Below, piece by piece: positions 11,404 to 21,224 of a stretch of 64,000 nucleotides of DNA; within the stretch, counting starts at the first letter, position 1; the number at the start of each line of letters is the position of its first letter. This DNA comes from Welwitschia mirabilis (Eukaryota; Gnetophyta; Gnetopsida; Welwitschiales), in the NCBI GenBank assembly GCA_051453625.1, contig JBOZIK010000001.1:201982582-202046581 (forward strand), given 5' to 3'. The notes beneath the pieces are model-generated. The model worked only from the letters and a program-made list of their open reading frames with translations, was not told the origin of the DNA and ran no database searches. Made by a program: the position numbers and the translations under genes.

Positions 11404-11997
11404 GTCAAAATTACTCACATTAAGTAAAACTTAAGAAACCCCTTCTCCATATATCTCATCTATTGTATCAAGAGATAGAAAACTATAGCGTAGTGACCTG
11501 CATTATGTTTAAACAAATAATAACAGTAAGAGAAGCTCGAATTCTAAAGTTTGGTGTTCAGGAAAAAGCAGGTCCTTGGGGCTTTCACAGATAGACATGT
11601 CTAGGGAGTGACGCAACGGGAACTACGAAAATCTTCGCAACAGTTAGGATAACCGCTACGAGAAAACGAAAATCTTCTGGAGAAATCATCCGCGACAAGC
11701 AGAGATAGCAGAGATAGGCAACTAAAGGCCGAATCGAAGTCAGAAGATATTATCAAACGTACGTTCGCTCAAACTGTCAAAAAAAATTGGAAAAAGATCT
11801 GAAACAATTTTTACAGATTCACGAAAAAACGCAGATCTACAAACAAGACAATGTCTAGGTATCTATTCTTTAAGAAATTATACGTTCAAGGACGAATAAA
11901 GATCCTGCGCTATAAAATTCCTCCGATCTAAGCCTTTAACTTGATATAATGCCAAAAATTTACAGAAAACCATAGACGAAAGGGGCATTTGACTTAC

Positions 11998-12235
11998 AGA
12001 CTTCGAGATCGCTACTGCAGAACTCATCATTCCGACCAAGGCAGGCGAAAATGCTGGAATCCCACTGAGATCGCTCAACAGGCGCACCGAGAACGTTTCC
12101 GTGACCAAGCGGAAGCCCGTTCACAGTCCATTCGGGATTCTCCTTCCCAGATTCCTGAAAATGAGAGCCTTCATCCTCGTGTGCCTTTGGCATTGCATTT
12201 GGCAAAAGCGGATTTGATTCCTCGACAGCGGCCAT
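11998..12235 (-). CDS. PLAC8-family protein, first coding exon
   Basis: From the ATG at 12235 (context GGGAATGGCC) 79 codons run to a perfect donor, T|GTAAGTC, at 11998/11997. The exon ends in phase 1, after the first base of a codon that would complete as Cys. The final residues, SSIFACLGRNDEFCSSDLEV, match the start of the PLAC8 domain of a plant subgroup of small cysteine-rich membrane proteins (FACLGR..EFC..DLEVC); this match is from memory of the family. The preceding 55 residues are a polar, proline-containing N-terminal tail. The family usually continues with a Cys-rich, membrane-spanning second part. I could not find those exons between here and 10 kb, so the first intron is long or the gene is truncated. 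The exon sits in a CpG-rich island; the frame also stays open upstream to 12463, which I take as 5' UTR. Confidence 0.7.
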
Positions 12236-12690
12236 TCCCAGATCTTCCTTTCTATTCCCGATATTCCAAGCAGAGACGCGAATTTTGCAGACAAGAGTCG
12301 AGAAATGAGAGGAAGGCACTAAAACGGAGTGCTTTTGGTACTTATGTAGGCATGTTTGTCTCAGAGATCCACAGCAAAACGGAGGAGGATGGAGGAGGAC
12401 GCATACAGAGCTTACCTGGCCTGGCCTCGCTGGCTTTGGGCTGGCACTCTTTGAGATGTCCATTCAGATGTCGGTCGCGATGTCAACGGAAATGCTTAAC
12501 GACTCTGCCTTTCGTGAGTTTCCGACGTGGCGGTCGTGAAAAATTGATTAATCCGATCGGGAAAAAGCTTACGTTTTTTTGGCCACATTGGTGGGAGGGA
12601 TATTTACACGTAAGCAGGGCCGTTTTCAAACAATTGACTGCCTCGTAAATTCGTCTCAATCCGATGTCGTTCCTGCTTTCAGTCATTTTT
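12236..12690 (-). promoter_or_regulatory. CpG-rich 5' region of the PLAC8 gene
   Basis: This stretch is strikingly richer in G, C and CpG than its surroundings and lies directly upstream of the start codon at 12235 on the minus strand. It probably holds the 5' UTR and proximal promoter. AT-rich sequence at about 12686-12715 could include a TATA-like element, but none is clear. Long open frames on the opposite strand here are a consequence of the high GC. Confidence 0.45.
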
Positions 12691-12749
12691 AATTATTAAT
12701 AAGAATAATTATCAAAGATTTTCAGTTGTCTCTAAAGAGCGTAAAGTTC

Positions 12750-14110
12750 CGTTTAATTGGTTGAAGGGAATCGGAGCTTATGTCAGCATTTGGCACATGT
12801 AAGATTTGTTTTCCATTGTAGTAATCTTATGCCAACATGTGTAAGTTATATCTTGGTATACTATTTTCTAATTGTGATGTTGTGAGTTTGAACTTTAGGA
12901 ATTTTGTTTGGCATACTCTGAGGTCTTACTTGTAATCAATTATTTGTTTAAACAATCTTAATCGTTGTAATCCGAAAAGAGGAAACAATCATTAAAGTTT
13001 TGAGTTCAACATTCCTCCTAATTCATGGAACACACATTGTCTATTAAAAAGGCTATAGGTTTAAAAGGTTTAAACCTGTGAATGCCCTACTTGAAACACT
13101 ATGAGACCTTAGGGATAATCAAATCATTCATTTGAGTCATTATGGGGGTTGCACTTCCCTAAGAGATATGACCGTTAAAAGCTTCAAAATGGTTTATGGC
13201 TAAGTGATACTTCTTGGTCTAGGGAGACTACTTTATGGTGGATAAAAATTGGAATGCACTAAACCCTATACACTTTTGTCTATACACTTTTGTCTATCCC
13301 ATTTTCTTGCGTGAAGCCAAAGAAAAATTCTCTTTACCAAATCACTGTAAGAAAAATTTTCATCTTTTTCAAGCTTACATTCAAGTTGCTTGCAATAATA
13401 TAATGACAAAAAATCTTCTTAGTAATTGGAGTTGGTCCCCTATAACTCCTTTCCACAACTGTTCTTGCAGAATTGGCTATGAGTGTCAAATTCGAGAAGT
13501 CTCCATCTTTTCTTTGTTGTCTCATTCTTGGGAAGTCCATACTAATGAAGGAGGATGACAAAGGATTTGTGTCGAAATCTGGAAGATTCATATTCTTCTA
13601 AAAATAGCTTACATTATATGGTGTTTTTGTTTCTAAGGGATCACGTTTGTTCATCGTTTGATGCGTATGGGTATTTAAGATCTAATTTGTCTCCTTTGTT
13701 AGATTGAAGAATCTTTTTTACACACATTATGGTACTACCCTATAGCTAACGAGGAATGGCAATGAGTTAAGACTTTCTTTGATGAATGTTGTATGAAGAG
13801 ATGCCTTTTGGAATAGGGCCTCAAGTTCACAGTAAAAAATGCTCTCTTTGAAATGCAACAAGATGCCACCTTCTCTTCAAGCTATGGAAGTTGAGGAATG
13901 TATCCATCTTTAAAGATGAAATGGTTTCTTCTTTATCCTCCCCTTCCCCACCCCCCACTCCAAACTTCATATTGTCTCATCTCTAGCTGCTGCTTCTTCT
14001 TCTTCTTCTTCTTCTTCTTTTCCTCTTTTTTTAGATTTTTATTTTTTCCTCCATGGAGGATGTTATCCAAGAAAATTTGCAAGTTTCTGAGGTATATAAA
14101 TAATGGCTAA
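12750..14110 (+). pseudogene. Possible 3' remnant of a LINE
   Basis: Near 13877-13925 the plus strand reads FKLWKLRNVSIFKDEMVS, which resembles the W-RN-RIF motif at the end of plant L1 ORF2 (zf-RVT tail). Upstream, scattered fragments are broken by many stops and no reverse transcriptase is visible. This is a weak call; apart from it and the CTT repeat I see nothing in the stretch. Confidence 0.3.
13993..14019 (+). repeat. Microsatellite (CTT)9
   Basis: Nine perfect CTT units, followed by a pyrimidine-rich run. The Phe/Leu-rich open frame spanning it is produced by the repeat. Confidence 0.95.
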
Positions 14111-14861
14111 ACTCTCTAAACTTCGGTAGCTCTGCCCTATTTAGAATAGCCAAGTGATGTAACTACATCTTCTTTGTTTTTTAAGATAGTTAATAAAGTT
14201 AGCTTTTTCAACACAAAAGAAGTTTTGAGTTCAACATCCTACACTAGTTATCTATTTAAAAAATATACAACATAAATAAAACGAAAAAATAAAATATATA
14301 TCTATTTCTTTTTTAAAAAATTATAAAGTCATTTTTTATACAAAATAATGTTTGTTTTAATATATAGGGTTATTTATGCTTATGTGATTATGACTTTCTT
14401 GGTTAATTACATTTCTCTATTTAAATTTTATTTGTTTCATATCATAATATATAGTGGTCAACTTATACTATAAAGTTAAGTGAGAAAAATCAAGTGAGAA
14501 AAAATCAGAGCAAACTCTAAATCAGACTTTAAAAACAAGTCCATCACATTTTTAGAAAAATACACACAATTATTATTACTTCTTTTTCTTCTTCTTATTT
14601 CTTTTTTTTTTTAAAGACATTTTCAAGAATTAAAATCATAACCACAAAGTCACAAGACCATTACTCTTATTAGGATATCTCTTTGAAGATAAGCATTGCT
14701 ATGTCTCTGTATTTTTCTTTTCAAATTTTTACACTTTGATAATATTATTTGCTTTTTTACATAAAAAACTAAATTAAAAGAGTTTGTAAAAGTGTAGCAA
14801 TAGAATCCCAAGAGCATATGAATGGAAAAGAGAAACCTAGGGCTAGCTTGAGGAGTGCAAC

Positions 14862-15014
14862 ATGCAGAGGTTTGAACAGGCTGTGTGGGAGTTCAGTGCA
14901 AACACTACAAAAGGGGGTGTAGAAGAAGACGAGGCTTTAACCCTTACTGGTTATGGCCTCATCTAAAGAGGATCCATTAATCCAAGGTTTGATGTTGGTG
15001 TTCCTGATTCCTGA
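14862..15014 (+). pseudogene. Exon-like fragment of an unrecognised protein
   Basis: From the ATG at 14862 the frame reads 34 codons, including GGVEEDEALTLTGYGLI, to a TAA at 14964, then 15 more codons (RGSINPRFDVGVPDS) before a TGA at 15012. Composition and codon use look like genuine coding sequence rather than random AT-rich DNA, and the single in-frame stop is the kind of lesion seen in a young pseudogene. I do not recognise the family. The surroundings (14.1-14.85 kb) are AT-rich and empty. Confidence 0.35.
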
Positions 15015-15158
15015 TGAGGTATGTGCTAAAAGCTAAGTCTAAATTGAAAACATTTATTTTGGGTAAATATGTTTTTGCCAGTCTTTACCCTAAATTAGAT
15101 CTTATTCGATCTTAGTGTAATGCCTAAATATTTCTACAGTTGAAAACTCCAAAACTCA

Positions 15159-15230
15159 CTCTGATACCAAATGTAATACCTGGTATTTCATTTTTAAAAA
15201 CTTTATATGTTACTCTGATACCAAATGTAA
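15159..15230 (-). repeat. Two LTR/primer-binding-site junctions in tandem (minus strand)
   Basis: The plus strand carries CTCTGATACCAAATGTAATAC twice, at 15159 and 15213, 54 bases apart. Read on the minus strand each is ...GTATTACA followed by TTTGGTATCAGAG. TGGTATCAGAGC is the complement of initiator-Met tRNA used as primer by many plant copia elements, and the preceding ACA fits an LTR end. Only the junction is recognisable; the rest of the element is not seen. The stretch from 15231 to 15780 holds nothing else I can assign. Confidence 0.5.
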
Positions 15231-15790
15231 TACTTGGGTTTTAAAACAACTAAAACTTGAACGCCAACAAATTCTCGTTGAGATTATAAACAGAATACTC
15301 TTAGACCAAGACATAACGTGGAGATGTACGACCTAAATAATAATAATATCATCATTGTAAAATCTTGTTAGTAAGGTTGGATATATGCCTAATGTTCTCA
15401 AATACTCATGAATTCATTATGAAACCTAGGGCTATATTTTTCTCTGTGTTTATATTATATAATATATTATATCAAATCTAGGTATAAGTTCAGTTTACTC
15501 AATAGTTATCCAAGTATGCACATAAAAAGTCATGTGTAAAACGAATAATAAATATAAATTTATGTTAGAAAATAATATTAACATCAAAGTAAGATCTAAT
15601 TTTTCAACTTAATAGGATTATCCTTGGAGTCTGTTATTCTAGCAATGTTTTTTTAATAAAGTAGATAAAGGCATACCTCAACACGTTGACTATACAGAAG
15701 GGCATACCTTAGAAATGTTCTAATAAAGTAGTTTATGCGAACGCAATTTATTTAAAAAACAAAAAAGGCGTGCATCGCAGTTGAACTTAC

Positions 15791-15962
15791 GATCTAATGG
15801 TTTCTCCGCTTTTAGGATAAGCGATTGCACCGCACGTTCCGCCTTGCCTAAGCTTCTTGTTTTCCAAAGACGTTGATCTGAAGTCGATCCCTCCGTTTCA
15901 CAAGAATTCGCCGAGTTTGAAGACACGTTGGATGGCATCTTCTTGACCATGGACGGCATCAT
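15791..15962 (-). CDS. First coding exon of an unrecognised plant gene
   Basis: Starting at the ATG at 15962, 57 codons run to a strong donor, GATC|GTAAGTTC, with exon end at 15791 (phase 1). The N-terminal half is Ser/Asn-rich; the second half reads RLWKTRSLGKAERAVQSLIL and is basic and helical, ending KAEKPLD. The exon sits in a CpG-rich island unlike the surrounding DNA, which supports a real promoter-proximal exon. No downstream exon is evident to the left, where AT-rich DNA and LTR remnants begin. A second in-frame ATG at 15938 could be the true start. I do not recognise the family. Confidence 0.5.
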
Positions 15963-16380
15963 GGAGGGAACAAAAAGCTTTCGAAAGAATACGCCGCGGA
16001 AGAATTTGTGTCAGGTAAGGCTTAGTTGCGCAATTCAATCCGCGCTTGTAGAGGCCTGGTTTGATATAGTGTAGACATTGAAACATCGAAGAAGACGGAA
16101 GAAGAATTGAAACGCACAGTTGATGCGTTTCGGTAAATTTTCAAATGTCTTTCTTTATTCATTTCCTGCTGCTCAAAAATGTTACAGAACGTGAGTGCCT
16201 GTTTCCACTTTCGAGCAAACTAAGCAATTTCATCCCTCGGTGGCCTTTTCTCGCTCCGCAAGATCATTCATTATCTTCATCTGTTTTATCGAGACTTCAA
16301 TGGTTCACGCTTCTTCTCTAGTGCGACATTCGTGGCGAAGGCGTGGAAGTTCGTCAAATGCTCAGAGTATATCATAAGCA
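15963..16380. promoter_or_regulatory. CpG-rich island between divergent transcription units
   Basis: The stretch is rich in CpG (for example CGCCGCGG at about 15993) and lies upstream of the minus-strand exon ending at 15962 and upstream of possible plus-strand exons from 16384. A shared bidirectional promoter is plausible. No TATA box stands out. Confidence 0.35.
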
Positions 16381-16383
16381 GCT

Positions 16384-16666
16384 TGAATCTTTAGGAATTC
16401 CTCAGTCGTGTTCGGATCGTTTTTCGAAACGAGATCGAAGCGCTTGAACTCTGTAAGCCTTTCGGATCTCCGCCTCTGTGACCTTTGCCCCCGCCGTTTT
16501 CAACGGAAGCGCTAACATTGTATAATGATCGACTCTTTTTTAGGTTGCTGCAATGCGAGAGAAAATGGAGCCTCTGTATGTCAAACGAATCGCCTCACGT
16601 GAAACTCTAAAGAGGCTGATTGATTTTGACGATGATCAAAGGAAAAGCCAAAGTCTTCTGTTTTAA
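16384..16666 (+). CDS. Possible two-exon terminal part of an unrecognised gene
   Basis: A good donor (CTCT|GTAAGCC, 16452/16453) and acceptor (TTTTTAG|GTTGC, 16543/16544) bound a 91-base intron. After it an open frame runs to TAA at 16664 and includes MREKMEPLYVKRIASR from 16553, followed by an acidic and basic C-terminus. The frame upstream of the donor is open back to 16384 and joins in phase. The exons lie in the CpG-rich island. There is no family match I can name, and the upstream start is unknown. It may be a short real gene, or exon remnants cut off by the CACTA boundary just downstream. Confidence 0.35.
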
Positions 16667-16689
16667 ACATTTACCTTTCTTTTGACCTC

Positions 16690-16792
16690 ATATAGGCTTT
16701 TAAGACGCTTTCCTACAGAATGCCTCAAAAAGGCTTTTAAGGCTGTGTTCTATAAAAAACGCCTATCACTTAAACGCCTCAAAAGGTATAAC
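16690..16792 (+). repeat. Left subterminal repeats of the CACTA-type segment
   Basis: ATAGGCTTTTAAG at 16692 matches the inner part of the right terminus read in reverse complement, and AAAGGCTTTTAAGGC follows at about 16729. Further AAACGCCT/ACGCCTCAAAAGG motifs follow. The terminal CACTATAAGAAAA is not present. Confidence 0.55.
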
Positions 16793-17698
16793 TTGGAAAA
16801 CAAAAATTATCACATAGAATTAACAGAATAAAATAGAATCCAATAAAATGGTGATTTTTTGTGAAAAGTCCGGTAGCTCTACCCATAATAGAATAGGTTA
16901 TTAACTTGATGTGTGAATACAATTACTGTAAGGTAATTTTGAAAAAAGGAGGAGAAATGGAAAATAGGCTCAACTAAAGCATCAAATACCAAAAAAATAG
17001 TAATTTCTCTTAATGATAAGAACTCAATTGTATTACTAATCATTAATATCTAATGAAACAAGTGTACATAAGAATGCTTGCAACTTGTATGTTCAATGTG
17101 TAATACTCACTAACTTCTTTTTACTATAACATTTTTAAAGTGGGATTCTGACTAGTCATACAATACAAGCAACAAAATACTCGAAAAAGCTTTAAATAAT
17201 CTTTAACAACCCTCTAACAAGCACACAAGGAAAAAATTATCAACACCATTCAAGCATGGTATTCTCTCATCTTCAAAGAATTACTTTTTCTAGTCAGTTT
17301 AAAAGCAAAATTCTCAACTATACACGGAGCCTCTATACAAGATATAGAATCCTCAAGAAAGGACCTAAAAGGTTCAATATTGAAAGGAAATTACAAAACT
17401 TGTTAAAACATCTTCTATCCTTATGGCTTTCATGCTCTTCAACTGACTTTGAATCCCACTACACAAGTTTAAATCTAAAACCATCCAATATTCCCATGTG
17501 ATTTTGCCTTCATTTAAAACACAAGACTATATCCACTGTTGTTCATCATAAACATTTATAACTACCCTAGAAACTATACCATCATACAAATGGAATTTCA
17601 TTTGGAAGCATTCAATCAATTCTACACTCCTATAGCATATTAAACAATAGGAATGTACCATACACTACTATGATTTGGAAGAGAGAAAATAGACCATT
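16793..17698. other. AT-rich interior of the CACTA-type segment; no gene seen
   Basis: No protein family, repeat or RNA gene is recognisable. An open frame of 81 codons at 17256-17501 has no motif. Confidence 0.4.
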
Positions 17699-19235
17699 CA
17701 AGAAATATCCACGACCAAACATACAAAACCACAATATCCAAAGTAGTCTATACAAGATACAACCACCTTTATGAAGAACCAAAACAACAACAAAATCATT
17801 CCTCTAAAATTAAAAGTGAAATACCTAACTGTATCCTCTTAAACTACTCTCAAAAGAAATAAAGACAATAGAAAGTCCAACAAAAAAGTCAAGAAACATC
17901 CTATTTCAAGATGAAAATGAATGACAAGGCAAAACAAAATTTTTGAAAATAGTCTAAAAGCTGAACTTAGAAAGATAAATTTAAAACATGAATATGTCAC
18001 TTTTATTTGTGTAGGAAAACTTGAATTGTGCTTTTAAGAAAGTACCTAATAGTGGAGTGGAGGTTCTTAGCCTCATTTCACTGCAATCTCTAAGTAGGTT
18101 TTGAGGAAGTAGTCATAATATCTTGGGTTGATTATGTCAAATAAGGCCTCAATGTAAGACTCTTAATAAAGAACTACATGTTCATTTTAACATAGAATTC
18201 AATATTCTTGAAATGCACGTACCCTCCACCATGTCCTAAGCGCCTTCTTGTGCGATCAAATGCAAGCCCTTCACAATGGTATCGAAGTCTGATTAGAAGA
18301 TTAATGTCATTGTGTGAGATACAACATGTTTCCCATGTTTCATGATTAATGTGTCCATACTTATCTGCTTAGAAACCTTTTATCAACGACAGCTGAGTTG
18401 AATTCAAGGATAGCATACCTCGTNNNNNNNNNNNNNNNNNNNNNNNNNNNNNNNNNNNNNNNNNNNNNNNNNNNNNNNNNNNNNNNNNNNNNNNNNNNNN
18501 NNNNNNNNNNNNNNNNNNNNNNNTACAAAACCAACCACTATATTCAAAGTAATCCATACAAAATACAACCACCTTCACGAAGAAGCAAAACAACAATGAA
18601 AACATTACTCTAAAATTAAAAGTGAAATACCTAACTGCATCCTCTTAAACTACTCTCAAAAGAACCTAAAGATAATAGAAAGTCCAACAGAAAAGTTAAG
18701 AAACATCCTATTTCAAGATAAAAATGAATGACAAAGAAAAACAAAAGTCATGAAAATATTCTAAAACATGAACTCAGAAAGATAAATTCAGAACATTAAT
18801 ATGTCAGTTTTATTTGTGTAGGAAAACTTAAATTCTTCTTTTANNNNNNNNNNGTGGAGCTTTCCAGCCTCGTTTCACTGCAATCTTCAAGTAGGTTTTG
18901 AGGAAGTAGTCATAATATCTTAAGTTGATTATGTCAAACAAGGCCTCAATGTAAGACTCTTAATACAGCACTACATGTTCATTTCAACATAGAATTCAAC
19001 ATTGTTGAAATGCACTTACCCTCCACCACGTCCTAAGCTCATTCTTGTATGATCAAATGCAAGCCCTTCACAATGGTATCAGAGTCTGATTAGAAGATTG
19101 ATTTCATAATGTAAAATACAACATTTTTCCTATGTTTCGTGATTAATGTTTCCCTACTTGTCTGCTTAGAAACCTTTGGTTAACAACAACTGAGTTAAAT
19201 TCAAGGACAACATTCTTGATAGGAAAAGCATGGCT
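17699..19235 (+). repeat. Tandem duplication of about 0.8 kb carrying an LTR/primer-site junction
   Basis: Unit 1 is about 17720-18423 and unit 2 about 18524-19235, with equivalent points about 800 bases apart. Both contain CTCTAAAATTAAAAGTGAAATAC and end in TTCACAATGGTATC.... In unit 2 the junction reads CACAATGGTATCAGAGT (about 19068-19084), an LTR-type end followed by an initiator-Met tRNA primer site; in unit 1 the site is mutated (about 18269-18284). The unit is therefore probably a solo-LTR-plus-leader remnant duplicated in tandem. Gaps at 18424-18523 and 18844-18853 lie in and between the units. Confidence 0.65.
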
Positions 19236-20540
19236 CATCAAACCACATAACTGCAAATGTTGTAAGCATGGTGAACTATGAGATGTTCATAGGAAAGTGA
19301 AAGAATGATTTCAAATGTAGTTTTAATAGAAATCAAATAAATCATGAATCATGATTAACTACAAAAATGAAAATGCTAAAATGATACTAGTCATAATCAA
19401 ATTAATAGTTTCCACTACTTAAATCTTGACCTAGGAAATGTAGTAACAATATGATCCTATTTTAAGTCCAAATTCTATAAAACGATAGCTTCTGCTTGCA
19501 CAAACCAATAAAATAACTCAGTTTGAACTAGATGCCAACATAACTCCAAATTGGTAGTTGAAATAAGTATAACTGAAAACAGAAGTTTGATTTTAAGAAG
19601 TAAATTCTTAATACAAAAACAAATAATTAAAACCATAAGGGCCTAAGAAAATCAATTACATGATGAAAATTATTAGAATCTATAATACTTAGTCATATAA
19701 ACTTGATTTTATAAGGGTTAGATTTTTATTTTCCAAGTTGGAAATTTAGAGATGAAATATAAGGCTATTTTTGAAATAGCCAAGTTTACAAGGTCCATTT
19801 CATAGGTCAAACTATTAATTTAGTTGCTACAACCAAGTGGAGCATGTGAGGTTTTTGTCTAAGCTTCAAAATTATGGGTCATTTGCTGAATTTTACAAAG
19901 CACTAAGGAAGGTATGCTCAAATTAGTTAAGCCATCTTTTTATGTAACCTTGGAAAACAGAATCTTTTGATAATTAGTTCCTAAGTTAGAATGTTGTGAA
20001 ATGCCTAATTTAGATTTTCTAAGTTTGAAAATAACCTCTTCCATGGCCTATGAAAGTGGAGGTATTAGTGGGTATTAGCATCTCATGTTTATAATAGAAT
20101 TCTCTTAGTTGGAAGCTAGTTCTCTAGAGGATATTTTGCTTTCAATCTCTCTTCCTATTCCATTGTTATGGTGTTTGTAAGTGAATCATTTAATCTTGAG
20201 GCTTTTATCGTGTTAGCTCTGCATGACCCTATGGGTGAGAGGTGAGAGGACGTCTTACAAAGAAGGGCCATTTAGATGGACAACTGTTTGCACAGAGATG
20301 GTAAAAAAAAATTAAGAGAAATTCTCAGCATTTTGGTAAACTCACATTAGAACTTTGAGTTTCCTTTTCCCTCTTGTTTTTGACACAGAGGGAAACGATT
20401 AACTTTTTTTCTCAAGTAGCAAATAGATCAATGGCATGCTTTCACAAACACACCCACTGTGACCTAGCTGATTTTTTTATCCATCAAGAATTAGAAGACA
20501 GTTTCTGACTACTTTTAGTTTAGCCAAATCAAAGATCCTC
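19236..20540. other. AT-rich; no gene seen
   Basis: No coding pattern, RNA gene or clear repeat. This may be the remaining 3' part of the minus-strand copia-ORP element that begins to the right, but no reverse transcriptase motif is visible. Confidence 0.35.
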
Positions 20541-20759
20541 AAAACTTAGATAACAATTGAATAAACCATAAATGAATAATTTGGGACCTCTGAGATCTGT
20601 AAGACTCTCATCAAGAAAATATCTTTCCCTCTAATGTAGGAAAATTTAGCACCAGGAAAAATAAAGAGTCCAAGTTTTTGACTATGCAATACAAATCTTG
20701 ATACTAAATCGTATTGGGAAAGAAAAGATAACTTCATGAAAAAGAAGAAACCTTGAAAA

Positions 20760-21215
20760 GCAAACTTACACCCCCATGCCAATGTGGTGCAAAAAGCTAG
20801 CCATTTTTTAGGTAGCCTTGCATGGAAGAGCATTATTCTAGCCATTGTCACCAACATTCTATTCTTGCATCCACAGTTCCATTTTTTCGTCAATTATATG
20901 GATCTGTCCATTTGTGTTTGGCTCCCTTTTTCTGACAAAATTCCTCCAAAATCTTTCAATTGAAATTCTTCATCATTATTAGTTTGTATTCTTTAGACTC
21001 TCAGGCCACTTTCATTTTTAGCTTCGATAATCCAGTTTTTTAAGATGCTTGTAACTTCTAATTTGAATTTTATGAAAAATACCCATCTAAATCTTGTGAG
21101 TACCTATTTTCATACAATCTTCATATCCTTACTAGTCCATAAACATCTGCATAAATCATCTCCAAAGGCTTTGGGTAACCTTCTCCCATTTCTGATGTGG
21201 CTTTACAGCTACCTT
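20760..21215 (-). pseudogene. Copia gag-pre-integrase/integrase fragment, broken
   Basis: On the minus strand the frame reads [13 protein letters not shown] (from about 21178), the usual lead into a Ty1/copia integrase core with its first catalytic Asp. A tract of stops and frameshifts follows, then FKNWIIEAKNESG (about 21020), then SEKGSQTQ, and finally KNRMLVTMARIMLFHARLPKKW (given here as the family landmark, near 20800-20865). These are the landmarks of the copia integrase in the correct order. It is non-functional. It begins within about 10 bases of where the ORP coding sequence ends, on the same strand, with no intervening spacer. Confidence 0.8.
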
Positions 21216-21224
21216 ACAATGATC

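Noticed and set aside
11989-12648. Long plus-strand open frame of 219 codons
   Set aside because: It lies opposite the PLAC8 first exon and its GC-rich 5' region; it has no family motif and is a shadow of that exon plus high GC.
13898-14110. Phe-rich open frame of 70 codons
   Set aside because: Translation of the CTT microsatellite and neighbouring pyrimidine run.
20546-20760. Continuation of the copia integrase or ORP C-terminus after 20760
   Set aside because: The frame stays open but carries neither ORP nor copia landmarks.
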